Source: Nymphaea colorata
Lineage: Eukaryota; Streptophyta; Magnoliopsida; Nymphaeales; Nymphaeaceae
Assembly (NCBI RefSeq): GCF_008831285.2
Contig: NC_045138.2
Location: 11,606,571 to 11,670,570 of the forward strand
Length of the DNA stretch: 64,000 nt
Direction: 5' to 3'
A program made the position numbers and the translations under genes. Below, one piece after another: positions 34,351 through 45,950 of the stretch (position 1 is the first letter of the stretch; each line of letters starts with the position of its first letter). The notes beneath the pieces are model-generated. The model ran no database searches, was not told the DNA's origin, and worked only from the letters and a program-made list of their open reading frames with translations.

Positions 34351-36149
34351 TTCAAATGAAAACTCTTCTCCAGAATGCATTCACTAGATGATGTAGATTA
34401 AAAGCCTTCAGTGGAAGTGATGATTTGATGGGAAAGCTTCATAGGGCTTTACCATGCTTTTGAGAAGCATCAATAGATGAAAGAGACTAAATATGAACTC
34501 TGAAGAGTGAGAGGTTGTGATGGTTCAAATTGATGGTTGTAGCTCAAGGGCATAATCGTGATTATGTGAATACAAAAAAAGGGACTAGGTAGTCATCATT
34601 CGATATTTGAGTAGGTTTTTCATCATTCAATGTATGAACATGTTTTTTTTAAGATGGCAGGATTGTCTAGGCCAAGGGACGAGTTGGTGGTCCCATTTAT
34701 AGGACACACCATCACAGCACATGTCATCAGGGAGGGTCATTCGGATTTGATAGCCTTTGCTGGACTTTTGTATTCAATCTCTTTTGTCAACCGATGTCGT
34801 ATCATTAGATGAGTGACAAGGAGACACATTGAAAACGAACAAGACACAACCAGACAACTCGAACCAGCGAGTAGCAATAAGTGATAGTGAAAAGTGAAAT
34901 CAATGTGGATCTATGTGATTGTTGGAGGTACTCCCTCACCGACGATTGTTCAAGTTTGATGGAAACTTGAAGGTCTGGTAATGAGGGTTTTGTAAGGGTT
35001 TTAGTGATGAGAATTTGGTGAGGGTTTAAAAGCATTTTTACTTGTTTCACTGTCATGAAAGGCAGTTGGTGTCTTTAAACTAGGGCAAGCACCAATTGAA
35101 CTCTTGATGAGGGTAATGGAAAACTAGTTATGTATTACGCAACTAGTTGTGGTCATGATGAGGGTAGAGAACACAAATGTCTTCTTAGTAAAGGGCATTT
35201 ACATCCTTGTACTAATATCACATCATTTCCAATCAAAACTGATTGAGGGGAAGCGATACAATTCATGTGTTGCACATTGCGGCCCCCTAACACAAGGGTG
35301 TGGTGGGGGGCCAAACATATAACCTGCTCTAAGCATATGAAAAGTTAAAGCATTTAATCTTCCAAACCAGGAATTTCTGGAAGTCCATTTAGTTAGCCAC
35401 TTTCCATAGTCATACTTATTTCAAGTTTAAAAAACTAATGATTAGGTTCTTCAACAAATTTCTTATAGTAAAAGAGAAGATTTAATACGTGAACAAATAA
35501 ATCAAGCCATGTAGTTAAAATTCCTAACTGCCCTAATTTGAGGAAAATTTCGATAATGGTCAACTTCATTAGGTAGTTCTCATTTCTTTTATTTTAAATT
35601 TACAAAGTATGGAAATACTTTTCCTTGACTTAAAATCTACTTTCAAAATGAATATTTAAGTGAAACTATTTTCAAAATGAATATTTAAGTGAAACTATTC
35701 CAAAACAAGTAACCTCTAATAGTAGCAAATTTAGGATTGAAAACTATCCACTTTAGATTTTTCCATTCATTTAAAGGTGGACTTGAAACTTAATCTAAAA
35801 AGTAAAATGTATTAAAATATCATACAAAAAGCTTTTGTATGAGTGCCTATATTGAAAATATTGAAGAGAACTAATTTTACTTTACAACAAGTTTTTTTTT
35901 TTTTTTTTTATGCAGTGGTCCCCATAGGTGTATGTTTTCATATCAATTTCTATTCTTTCCATCAGACAAAGATTGTTATATTTGACACAAAGGCTACGCA
36001 AGACATTGCCTGAATCAATGAAATTCTGGTCTGATTCAAAAGGAAATGGATTCATATGCGCTTCTATTACAGATCTATCAGTTTTCAAATTTAAATTCTT
36101 TGGCAGAACGTGCAGAAGTTCTGGTGACAAGGGGACAATACATGGTATT
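34351..36149. other. AT-rich DNA, no gene recognised
   Basis: Contains a perfect 32-bp tandem block (TTTCAAAATGAATATTTAAG repeated near 35640-35697) and an 18-19-base poly(T) at about 35891-35909. Confidence 0.5.
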
Positions 36150-36369
36150 TTCTATAGTTTATCGGTTGATAAAGTTTCCAGTAACTTTACCAATGCAGTT
36201 GAAAGAGCATTATCAGCCATGAACAATATCAAAACTCAGCTTCCCAATAAATAAATTGAAAGAGGAATGAGTTAATGATGCTTTAATTACTTACGCTGAA
36301 AATGACACATTTGATGGCATCACTGATGAAGCAATTATACATTGCCTACATAATATAAAGGCCAGTTGA
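36150..36369 (+). pseudogene. hAT transposase C-terminal fragment (ZMYM1 / TTF-type)
   Basis: The plus strand reads 'NFTNAVERALSAMNNIKTQL', then, after a frameshift, 'VNDALITYAENDTFDGITDE' and 'AIIHCLHNIKAS'. This matches the 'VERAFSAM..IKT.LRNRMGDEWLND.L..YIEKD.F' end of the hAT dimerisation region in plant zinc-finger MYM-type-1-like transposases. At least one frameshift and a stop are present. Upstream coding (35928-36150) is only weakly transposase-like. Confidence 0.72.
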
Positions 36370-37263
36370 GTCAAATGTGAATTTGTTCACAAATAGTTTC
36401 TGTTTTGCTTTTTTTGTGAAGAATAGATATTTGACTTTTTGGGGCCCAATTGTAAATCTATATAGAAGTATAGATATTTCATTTTTTTAATCAATTATAA
36501 ATTTGTTTAACTATAATTAATTGAATCACTTTTTGAAGCTAATTGTAATTTTGTTGGTAACTAAAGTTCTTTATTTTGGTCTTTCAGGCCAACTAAAAAT
36601 TTGTTAACTATATAGTTAGTATCCCGTGGAAAAAAATAATTCTTGCTCCACTGCCACCCAATACAAATAGCACAACCAAGCCTAAGAAAGGCTAATGAGA
36701 AACGAACCACAAACCAGACATTTAATCTGGCCATCTAGAGGCCAAAAAGCTGCACACGTTCATGCTAGCATTGGGGATATGAACCGAGCATAATGTCAAA
36801 GTGGGAGGAACCAGGTAGGACAACAAATCGGGACACAAGGCTAATCATAATAGCAGCAACTCAAGGAGCATCAATGTCCTCCAGCAAAACACAACGACAC
36901 CAACATAACAACCAATGAAGGCAATACTCGAAGAGCCGATTGAGCAGTGAGTAGTAGAATGGGGATGACAAACTCCCAGCAGCAAAATGGTGAGTGATAG
37001 AACATGACAATGGCAGCAGTCAACAACACCCTTAGGCCTTAGCAAAACAATATCAATAACAAACAGATGTCAACAAAACCCTAGTAGCAGAAAAACGACG
37101 CCAAGCCCCAACAACAAAACAATGACGGTAGAACTTGGCAAACCCTAATGACATAAATACCAACAGCAGAACAACAATGGTATCCAACATTAAACCCTAA
37201 TCGAGGCAGCAGAAACCAGCGAGAGAGAGTAGAGTTGGGAAACCTCAAATGGTAGTTTTGGGG

Positions 37264-37317
<54 letters not shown>

Positions 37318-37545
37318 ACTTGAAAGGGTCGATGGGAACTGGACAATAGAAATTTAGATGTGAGAGAGTGAGTGCATGGCAACATAAGCATGAAGAAGAC
37401 CTTTTTTCTCCCATTCATGTTAAGGGCAATTACATGATTCTGTTAGGTAATAAATTAATGGTATTTTGGCACATTTTTTTTTTATTTAAGCAATGTTCTC
37501 CATAGGGACCATGAAAAAAATGGTTATTTAAAAGGATGTTCATTG
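36370..37545. other. AT-rich then CAA/GCA-rich non-coding DNA
   Basis: Nothing coding recognised. AACAGCAGAACAAC-type words at 36840-37200 give long but meaningless ORFs. Confidence 0.5.
37266..37311. repeat. (GA)n microsatellite, about 23 units
   Basis: Uninterrupted GA/AG run, the longest dinucleotide repeat in the window. Confidence 0.95.
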
Positions 37546-37930
37546 AAACAAATCAACTCGTGCTCGTCTCGAACTCTCTTGGCTAAATGAGTCAGTTCGA
37601 GTTAAGACATGAACTGAATTAAATAAAAAAGTCGAACTTGAGCTGGGCATGCTGGGATCGGTTGAACTCGTTAAAGCTCATGGTAAGTGCATAAGTACAA
37701 CACGTTTTACTTAGTTGTCAAAGAAAAAAAGGTCTCTTCAATGGTTTTCTCTGTTACTAACAAAAAAGAAGGTCCAAAGACCAAGTTCCCATGCTCCGTC
37801 CAATGGAAAATATATCTTTTAATGAATTGGCTTGGGTAAGCACGAGCCGAGCCAAGCTCGAACTTGACTCGAGCTTGAGCTGTAGGTTTTGAGACTTCAC
37901 CCGAGCTCAAGCTGACTCCACTTAGCTTGT
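37546..37930. repeat. AGCTC-rich dispersed repeat, copy 3
   Basis: Two AGCTC/ACTCG-rich arms (37550-37680 and 37825-37930, for example GAGCCGAGCCAAGCTCG and ACTCGAGCTTGAGCTG) around a non-repetitive core. Confidence 0.55.
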
Positions 37931-39520
37931 GATATCCCCAGTCATTTGTGAGCACAGATGAGAACTTGAGGGCCTCTTTATTCACATGAAAAAGTTGAAG
38001 ATCGATTTGTTGTTGAGCCAAAACTTAGGCATCGATTTATAATTTTTTCTTAACTTAAACATATAAAATAAAAAAATAATAAGCGAATAAAATTAACACT
38101 AATCTAACATCTAGTACTATATCTCATTTTCCCTGGCGAAGGCCGGGCAGCCTAATTAATGTTATTATTGGTCCAATGTCTTGCTGGGTTGTTGGACCCA
38201 CATAAATTCAAGTTTGATTATGGATGTTAATAGGTTTAATCTTATTATGTCGGACTCAGTTTCAGCTTCGCGTCCAACTTTGTTGGGACCTGACGTAGTC
38301 CGATTAATTTTTTGGAAACCAAGCCAACATTATTAGCTTGAGATCCGGTTTCGCATACAGACGACTTGGGCTTTTGCATTGTTTTAGTACCTGTTTGAGA
38401 GTACAAGACAAAACTATGAACGAAGTCCTGGTCTGATTATGAAAGTAGATTTTATTTTGTTTTCCATACCCGTCTAAACGGGTTCAGAACTTAGCGGTTG
38501 GACCGTAATTTCTTGCAGGTTCGGTGTGATCATCCTTACAAATTTCAGCTGGGCATATGGTACAAAGCCAACTGGGGCACCCTCGAAGGGGGTCGTTTCA
38601 TTTGATCTGTGAGGAGAGGGAGAGAGAGAGAAGTAACGTCTCTTGCTGCTATTTCATCTACTTGATTCTTGTGCTGCTGTTGCTTCTGTTAAAATTTTCT
38701 CCGATTTATTTGATTTCTTTTTGCGTCTTGATTTCCTGTTTGTTTCTTTATTATAAGGTCTGAGAGATTATATTTTGGAACGTATTTTTTCGGCTCCTTT
38801 TCCTTGATGTGTTTCGTTTTTATCGTTATTGCTTTTGGTTAATCAGATTGTTCCATAACACACTCTTATGAATCTTAATCCTTAACATTTGTGACCAGCG
38901 GAGGTGATTCCAGTCCATGAACTGGAGCGTAAACCTTAAAATTTGTGTCCACCAATTTATGCATAGGTGGATCAATCGTGTAGTCGAACTTCAACAATAA
39001 ACCATTAGAGATGCTCTAAGACCATGGACATTCATATAATTGAGCTACCCATTTACGGAAAAATGCCCATGCACGGGGAATGTTTTCTGTTGCTGTCCGA
39101 TTATACAAGATTAACAATCCTATTAACATAGTTTTCCTAAGTGTGCATATTGTCATTGGCCCTGTTTGTTGGTTGCTATGATGTTGGACTTTCATTCTCA
39201 TTGCTATTGTTATGGTTATCTGTCTTCCACATTTTGCGCCGTTAGTTGATGTGGTAGGTCTTGTTAAAATTTTCTGTTGATCTGTCTCTTGCATATGATG
39301 CCTTTTCTTCATCAAATTGGCCTAGTCTAGACCAGGTAATTACCAAATCATTTTTGGTTTCTCTGATTTTGTTCTATTGATTCATCCCCATGTATGATTG
39401 TTTGGACATATTCTTTCACTTGCTGGTGATCATGCCGTTGTGTGTCTAGTCTATTTTCACGTGGTACTCCCCATTTTTCTATGCAGTATGAACTAATCAA
39501 ATCTCCATCTTCTTTAGATG
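37931..39520. other. No coding sequence recognised; possible 5'UTR-like CT-rich stretch at 38590-38760
   Basis: The plus strand at 38590-38760 is GAGAGG then TTGCTGCT/TTCTTT-rich, like a plant leader. It could be an upstream non-coding exon of RPL26 (coding start 46430), but nothing proves this. ORFs at 39016-39315 (minus) are not recognised. Confidence 0.3.
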
Positions 39521-39525
39521 GGAAA

Positions 39526-39804
39526 TAAAAGGGAAAGAAGCACACACAGAGATTTTTAACATGGTTCGACTCAGGAATGAGTCTACATCCACGAACAAAA
39601 TATTTCTCTCACACGCCTCAATCCTTTGTGTGAAAGGTTCCATTGACATTTAAAGGGATACAAGGGTCATCCGTTTCCTGATTTTTAGGATATTGATTGG
39701 CATAAATATCTTGACGATATTGTTGATTATACACTTGATTTTCTTTCCTAATCTTCGTATCAACAAAAGCGGCAACCCTTTTGCCGTGAGCCTTATATTC
39801 AATA
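39526..39804 (-). repeat. Copia 3' LTR (279 bp)
   Basis: Plus-strand ends TAAAAGGGAAAGAAGC and CTTATATTCAATA. It pairs with 43393-43668 at about 92 % identity by eye. The pol reading frame (stop at 39618) runs about 62 codons into it. Confidence 0.92.
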
Positions 39805-39821
39805 GGCCCCCTCAAGCTGAA

Positions 39822-40840
39822 TGGCCTAGGAAGGACGTTAAGCTTGACATGAATAGATTCAAATGGTGAGCAAGCAAGGGGCTTGGTCAATGTATCAGCA
39901 AGCTGGTCAGTAGCAGGGACATGATGAATGGTAAGACGACAATTTTGCACATGATCTCGGATGAAATTAATATCAACTTCAATATGCTTAGTTAGTTGGT
40001 GAAAAACTGGATTGGCAGTCAATTGGACAACACCTATATTATGACATAAGAGCCACGGAATGGTAGAGAGAGGGTGATGAAGTTCTTGTAAAAAATAAGA
40101 TATGGAGAGAACTTCTGCCGCAGTGGAGGCCAACGCCCGGTATTTTGCCTCAGTACTTGAGCGGGCAACAGTATTTTGCTTCTTTGCAGACCACGAAACC
40201 AAGGAATCTCCAAGAAATATGACAAAGCTGGTAGTAGATCGTCGATCATCAGGATTCCCAACACAATCGACATCATAATATGCTGTAAGGGAAAGGCGCG
40301 AGGATGGCAGAACAAGAAACCCAAGATGAAGAGTGTGCTTAATGTAACACAGTATGCGTTTGACGGCAGCCCAATGAACAGTGGTAGGAGCTTTGGATAA
40401 ACTGACAGACCTTGTTGAGGAGTAACCCTTGAGGAGTAAACTGGGCTTCAACTCCAAGAAAATAATGTAGATGCCCAAGATCTTTTATAGAGAATTCACA
40501 CCCCATTTGACATATAAGTTGATGAATGGCGGCAGGGCAGCTTTCAGTGATCAATATGTCATCAACATAAATAAGAATAAAAATAGAATAAGAGCCCATA
40601 AATTTGAGAAATAGCGAAGTGTCAATCTTAGAGGCAGAGAACCCATTTGAAATGAGAAATGAACTAAGATGTTGAAACCAAGCTCGAGGGGCTTGCTTAA
40701 GACCATAAAGAGCTTTCTGAAACTTGCATACATAATGTAGATATTGAGTGTTAACAAGGTCTTGAGGTTGTAACATATAAACATCTTCAGAAAAAGTATC
40801 ATGTAAGAAAGCATTGTTGACATCTAACAAACCACCCAAT
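39822..40840 (-). pseudogene. Copia RT (C-terminal) and RNase H
   Basis: RT: 'EDVYMLQPQDLVN', 'KALYGLKQAPRAWFQHL' and the catalytic YVDD (40558-40569, 'ILIYVDDILIT'), then 'SIKDLGHLHYFLGVEAQ'. RNase H: 'LSLTAYYDVDCVGNPDDRRS', 'SWSAKKQNTVARSSTEAKYR' and 'FHQLTKHIEVDINFIRDHVQ'. In Copia these copy element RNA to DNA and remove the RNA strand. A frameshift separates RT from RNase H near 40400-40480. RNase H itself is open from about 40330 to its stop in the LTR. DCVGN replaces the usual DWAG/DWAGC-type acidic site wording, so some active-site decay is likely. Confidence 0.85.
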
Positions 40841-41593
40841 GGTGCGAAACAACAAGAGTAAGAACAATTCGAATCGTGGTGGGTTTAATCACTGGGCTAA
40901 AAGTTTCAAAATAATCAATGCTAGATTCCTGTGTATACCCTTTCGCCACAAGACGAGCTTTGTATCTGTCAATACTGCTATCAACTTTTTTCTTGATATG
41001 ATAGACTCATTTATTGCCAACAATATTGTGAGAGGGATATGGAGGAACAAGAATCCAAGTTTTATTTTTCATCAAAGCATTATATTCCTCAAGCATGGCA
41101 TTGTGCCATTGGGAGAGTTTAGAGGCTTGGCCAAAAGTTTTGGGTTCAACTTCTAAAGGCAACTCGGTAAGGTGAGTGATGTAACAGGGGTTGGGCTTAA
41201 GGGATCCAGTTTGTAAGAGAGTGATCATGGAGTGAGTTTTGGGGGCTGGAGGAGGGGATTCTGTAGGTAAAGATAGTGTGAGGGGAGATGGTGATGAAGG
41301 GGAAGGTGGTGTATGTGCGGTAATGATGGGTTCATGTGAAGGAATTGATGGTGGTGATGGTGAAGGTGATATGGGTGACCAGGCTGTAATGGGGAGAGGA
41401 ATCTCAATTGGTAGAGAGAATGAAGAATATGGTGACTGAGATTTGGAGGCAGATATGGATTTATAGGGGAAAACATTTTCATCAAAGATAAAGTGTGACT
41501 CTTCTCCATTTGACATGCTTCACACAAAGAGTCAAATTTATTGAAACTAGAAGGAAGCCCATATTTATGAAGAACATCTTGCACGATTTTCAT
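40841..41593 (-). pseudogene. Copia integrase remnant fused to the RT N-terminus
   Basis: From 41593 the minus strand gives 'DVLHKYGLPSSF' and 'LCEACQMEKSH', the zinc-binding end of the integrase N-terminal domain. Within the next few codons it becomes 'ESHFIFDENVFPY', which normally follows the integrase by some 300 residues. A Pro/Ser-rich linker and 'KLSQWHNAMLEEYNALMKNK' then lead into RT ('[20 protein letters not shown]'). The DDE catalytic core is absent. Frames change near 41500 and 41000. Confidence 0.8.
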
Positions 41594-41724
41594 GGAAGGA
41601 TGTCAAGTTGCTCATGGCATTTTTGTTGCGTAGTCCATTCACCAAGTAAAGCTATTGGTTCACGCCCAATAGCTCTCAAGTGCAGCTTGTAGAGCCCGCG
41701 CTCATTGTTTTCCTTGAGAAGAAC

Positions 41725-43026
41725 CTACCATGTCTTGGCATCCTTAACATAACAAAATTGCGAGTGAAATTCAAGCAACACATCATTATCTTTTGTAAAC
41801 TTGTGTACTGAAAGAAGATTTTTGGTGATAGATGGCACATGCAAAATATCTTTCATTATGAGCTTGGAATCAATATATGAGAAAACAGAGGTACCAATAT
41901 GAGTAATGTTCAAACCTTGGTCATTTCTGATGCGAACTTGATCTCCTCCATTGTAGTTGGATTGGATTGTCAAGTTGTTGAAATCAGACGTGACATGGTG
42001 GGTGGCTCCAGAGTCAGGGTACCATCCTCCATGATCAAATGACTCATATACATCAATGGTATGTGCTTCAATAGATGGAGCGTCATCAATTTTCTGAATT
42101 TTATATGTTTTGCATTTCAGCGCACCATAACCAGATTGACGACATGCTTGACAAACCATGCGACAATTTGCTGCAATATGACCATTATTTTCACGTGCAA
42201 AACAAGATCCAGCATGAGTTTTGGAAGAACGATCTTGAGTTTTATTGCAACCTCTGTTATGCTTAAAACGATTTCCACCAAAAATTTGGTTTTTCATAGT
42301 AAAATTTGCTGATGGAGTTCCAATAGGGAGTATCAACTTCATCCAATTGCGCCTCATGAATAAGCAACATTGCAAGCAAATCTTCCAGATTAATAGGATC
42401 AACCCTAGTGTTCAACGCAGTTCTAAGAGACCCATACTTTCCTGATGGCAAGCCAGTCATAATGCAGGTGATCAAATCATCATTATTCACTGGTTTGGAT
42501 GCCAGTGCTAATTGGTGAGCAATACTTTTTGCTCTACAGAAATATTCCGAAATAATTTCAATGCCTTTTTTTAAATTCTGAAGTTGGTTTCTCAATTGCT
42601 GGATTCTAGCTCTAGAACGAGCAGCATACATACGCTTGAGGGCATTCCATAATTCATGAGAAGAAGAAATTCTCACAACATGACTACGAACAAGATTAGT
42701 TAAAGATGAAAGAATCCAACTTAATAACAATTGATCTAATCTATACCATTCATCAGATTTTGGATTGCGATGCTTTAGACCATTGTTATCATCAATCATT
42801 CAGATGGACATGGTTGTTTACCATCCATGAATCCCATGAGATTATAACTCTTAAAGAGATGTGTAAACTGAGATTCCCAAATCAAATAGTTATCCGATGC
42901 AAGCTTAATGGAAAGCAGATATTGTAAATTTGTAGGCGCAGGAAGTACTGAAAAAATTTGACCTGTAGTTTGAGATGTGTCTGGTGTAGCAAACTCTGAT
43001 GCATGATTGGCATTGTTTTCAGTCAT
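41725..43026 (-). pseudogene. Copia gag, protease and GAG-pre-integrase
   Basis: Gag starts MTENNANHASEFATPDTSQT at 43026 and has 'LASDNYLIWESQFTHLFKSY', then a stop or frame break near 42797, then 'VVRISSSHELWNALKRMYAA' and 'LQNLKKGIEIISEYFCRAK' (UBN2 family). Zinc-knuckle region 'ENNGHIAANCRMVCQACRQS' is degenerate. The protease active site is 'WYPDSGATHHVTSDFNNL' (DSGA). The pre-integrase start 'DILHVPSITKNLLSVHKF' follows. Frame breaks near 42350 and 42797 inactivate it. Confidence 0.85.
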
Positions 43027-43380
43027 TTTGAATGAAAAATCAGGACAACCACAAAATAATATCCTGGTCTCCTACAGAGAGAAAAGTCCCACTCGACTAC
43101 TCTGTTCTTGCAGCCGTAAAGACCCACTCGACTACTCTGTTCTTACAACCGTAAAGACCTGTGACACTTATAAATTCTGTATCTCTTCATAGGATTGTCC
43201 AAAAAATCTGCAAATTTGTTCAAAAATACTAAACACTTTTCCGAATCCAACGGCACCTAGCTCGACCTATGAGTCGCCTCCAGTCAAAAATGCGCCCTAG
43301 AGAAAGTAATGCTTGGAAGACCACTTGTAAAATGTCGGCTTCTGCCGATCAGAACCAACTTGCCGGTGAAAGCTTTTATG

Positions 43381-43392
43381 GCTCTGATACCA
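43381..43392 (-). promoter_or_regulatory. Copia primer-binding site, initiator tRNA-Met
   Basis: TGGTATCAGAGC on the minus strand with no spacer between it and the LTR, which fixes the LTR 3' terminus as ...TTTTA. Confidence 0.95.
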
Positions 43393-43668
43393 TAAAAGGG
43401 AAAGAAGCAAACACAGAGATTTTTAACGTGGTTTGACTCAGGAATGAGTCTACTTCCATGAACAAAATATTTCTCTCACACGCCTCAATCCTTTGTGTGA
43501 GGTTCCATTGACATTTAAAGGGATACAATGGTCATCCGTTTCCTAATTTTTAGGATCTTGATTGGCGTCAATATCTTGACGATATTGTCGATTATACACT
43601 TGATTTTCTTTCCTAATCTTCGTATCAACAAAACGACAACAATTTTTCCTCGAGCCTTATCTTCAATA
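43393..43668 (-). repeat. Copia 5' LTR (276 bp)
   Basis: Partner of 39526-39804. Plus-strand ends TAAAAGGGAAAGAAGC and CTTATCTTCAATA, followed by the target duplication GGAAA. Confidence 0.92.
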
Positions 43669-43673
43669 GGAAA

Positions 43674-44559
43674 TATGATAATATTGCTCTCCTTTCGGTA
43701 TCTTGAAAATGAAAATTCTTTCTTCTCTTGATGATTGTGTATCACTTGTTTCAGTGTTTTGGGCTTTAAATTCTAGGTTGTAGGAAGTTTCTAGCACGAT
43801 GAATATCTCTCAGGCACTGCAACCTCTTAAAAAATATTGTCCTGCATAGACAAATTAACTCAGTTTCAGGAAAGAACCTAATGCCGTCATTTTGGAAATG
43901 AGTCATAAATAAGTTTCTATAGACTGTCACATGCTGGGAGAATTACTTTGTCTTGTGTTTAGGATGGGTTGATTAATCACAGTGGGGTATAGCTGGGGAA
44001 GACTAAAAGTGAATTCTAGCATCTTCATGTGGAGTGAGAAACTCTGAAGGTGTGGGTTTATGGTGAGGAACTTAGAAACTCTGAAGGTGTGGGTTTATGG
44101 TGAGGAACTTCTGAGCAACTGTTTAGGGAAGCCTAGAAGATGCTGATTTGTAGTATTGGTTCCAAAAAGAATTGCAGGATGGCATAATCGTTTACAACAT
44201 CAACTTTCCTTGTTGCGCAGTAAAAACTAGGTCTGATTTTGAGATGTGTAGTTTTAGATGCCAACTTAATGTTTATGAAAAAGGAGAGAATGATGGATTT
44301 CTTGAAGCATATGGGGAATTCAGTAGGTGCGGTATGGCAGTTACCTGCAGCGTTGGATTTAAATCTCTAAAAGTTCCACTTGCAAGAAGTATTGCATGTT
44401 AAGCATTGGTACATGAGAATGAGCCCAAACCCCTTTTTGAGGGGCATAAAATTTTTATGAGAAAACTCTATTATAGGCGATTAGGGCCTGTGGGTAGATG
44501 GTGACATGAGCCATCCACACATTATGATGCAGTTTCTTTGTCATTCATGTATGATATTC
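43674..44559. other. Non-coding DNA between Copia and hAT
   Basis: Contains a perfect tandem duplication of 37 bp (44037-44110). The plus ORF at 44172-44402 has no recognised domain. Confidence 0.5.
44037..44110. repeat. Perfect 37-bp tandem duplication
   Basis: The unit AGAAACTCTGAAGGTGTGGG... GGAACTT occurs at 44037-44073 and 44074-44110 without a mismatch. Confidence 0.95.
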
Positions 44560-44946
44560 ATAGTTATAAGTTATAACATGTCACATTTATTTAATACAAT
44601 ATTGTAAAAAACATATCGTAAGCCGTATCGGTTGGGCTTTAAGATACGTCATATCGTAAAATATTGTAACGTATCGTAACCATATCGTATTTTTTAAAAA
44701 ACACTAATAATAAATCAGAAAAAATTGAAAAATTCATAAAAAAAATCAGTAAAAATAAAAAATAACAAGTTCTTCATAAAAACATGTCTTAGATAATGAT
44801 AGACTTATTATTGCTATAAAGTTACGCGTTCCTCATTCATAGACATCAAAATTCATAACAATATCATTCTAAAACGAAATTTCATAACAATGAAATTTTG
44901 AAAATGTTCAATGCCAATACATATAAAATGAAAGCACTATTTACTC

Positions 44947-45272
44947 TCATTCATAATCTTCATCATCTTCATTTTCGTCCTCATCTCCATCTTCTTCTTC
45001 ATCTTCATCTTCATGAATTTGAAGATCCTCACCAACATATTCAGCACCAGCAGGTTCTCCTTCATCAACCAATTCTTCTGTTGCTTCAGCTTCAAGGTTG
45101 AAGCATTGAAGATATTCATAATCAAATATTGTAGTTGGTTCTTCCTCAATCCATGACTCTAGATCTTCAAAGTTTTCCAAGTTGATAGGATCAAACTGCG
45201 ATGTGTGCTTCCTTGCTGATGCTTTTTGTAATTGTTTATGTTAAATAAGAGAAAACTTGTTAATATATAATT

Positions 45273-45309
<37 letters not shown>

Positions 45310-45950
45310 CAAATGTAAATATTAAGCTATATTACCTTGTTTCAACCTCATATTATATCGAACAAAGACAATGTCATTCAACCTTTTATGTTCGAGCATA
45401 TTCCTTTTCTTGGGGTGAATATGTTGAAAAACACTCCAATTCCTTTCGCATCCACTAGCACTGCATGTCTGGCTGAGGATTTTAATTGTAAAACGAGCTA
45501 GGTTTGGACAATCAATCCCAAACCTATTCCACCACAAATCTAAACAAAAATAAAACAAAGTTCATGTAAAAGTTAAAACAACATAAAAGAATCAAATATA
45601 ACAAATGCAAAGTAAATTAAAAATTTCTATGTATTTATCTAGACGCATGGTTGTCTTGGCTCGAACGGCACCAGGTTCTCCCATGTCCCCAAAACAGTTA
45701 TCATATAGATCCAACTCATTGTGCACAACATCTTGTTGTCTAGCATCTGTCACTAACACTGAAATACAATTTAACAAACCATGCGTGACTTTTCTTTCAT
45801 TCTTAAATGTAGTAGAAAATCTAATTGCAGGATTTAGATAGTAAGGTACTACATGGAGAGGTTGATGAAGCTGTCTAGTCCACCTTTTATCTATAATCTT
45901 CTATATGGGCATATATAATTTTTTCTTTCCTTTCAAATGAGCATAGTAGG
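44947..45950 (-). pseudogene. hAT transposase, C-terminal exons
   Basis: Read on the minus strand: 'IIDKRWTRQLHQPLHVVPYY' and 'LNPAIRFSTTFKNERKV' (about 45900-45790), 'ARQQDVVHNELDLYDNCFGD' (to about 45600), then after an intron-like gap 'LWWNRFGIDCPNLARF' and 'SQTCSASGCERNWSVFQHIH' with 'RLNDIVFVRYNMRLKQ' (45558-45340), which is the dimerisation domain. A further splice-like gap leads to an acidic tail (45200-44947, 'EDEDEEEDGDEDENEDDEDY'). The N-terminal BED finger and most of the RNase H fold are missing. The (AT)n tract lies in the last intron. Confidence 0.8.
45275..45307. repeat. (AT)n microsatellite
   Basis: About 16 AT units in an intron of the hAT transposase relic. Confidence 0.95.

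Larger units (their letters stand above)
39526..43668 (-). mobile_element. Complete Ty1/Copia element with TA...TA LTR ends, integrase core deleted
   Basis: 3' LTR 39526-39804 and 5' LTR 43393-43668 (minus orientation), internal region 3588 bp. The 5-bp target duplication GGAAA is perfect (39521-39525 and 43669-43673). PBS 43381-43392 abuts the 5' LTR, and a GAGGGGG polypurine tract abuts the 3' LTR at 39805. LTRs begin TATTGAA and end CCCTTTTA in element sense, so termini are TA...TA, not TG...CA. LTRs differ by about 20-odd positions. Gag, protease, RT and RNase H remnants are present; the integrase catalytic core is missing. Confidence 0.92.
44560..45950 (-). mobile_element. hAT transposon relic with CGTATCG subterminal repeats
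   Basis: Transposase C-terminal exons (44950-45950, minus) are followed by 3' DNA carrying repeated ATATCGTAA / CGTATCGTAA words (44600-44690), typical of hAT subterminal transposase-binding repeats. The other end was not found, and no 8-bp target duplication could be assigned. Confidence 0.65.
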
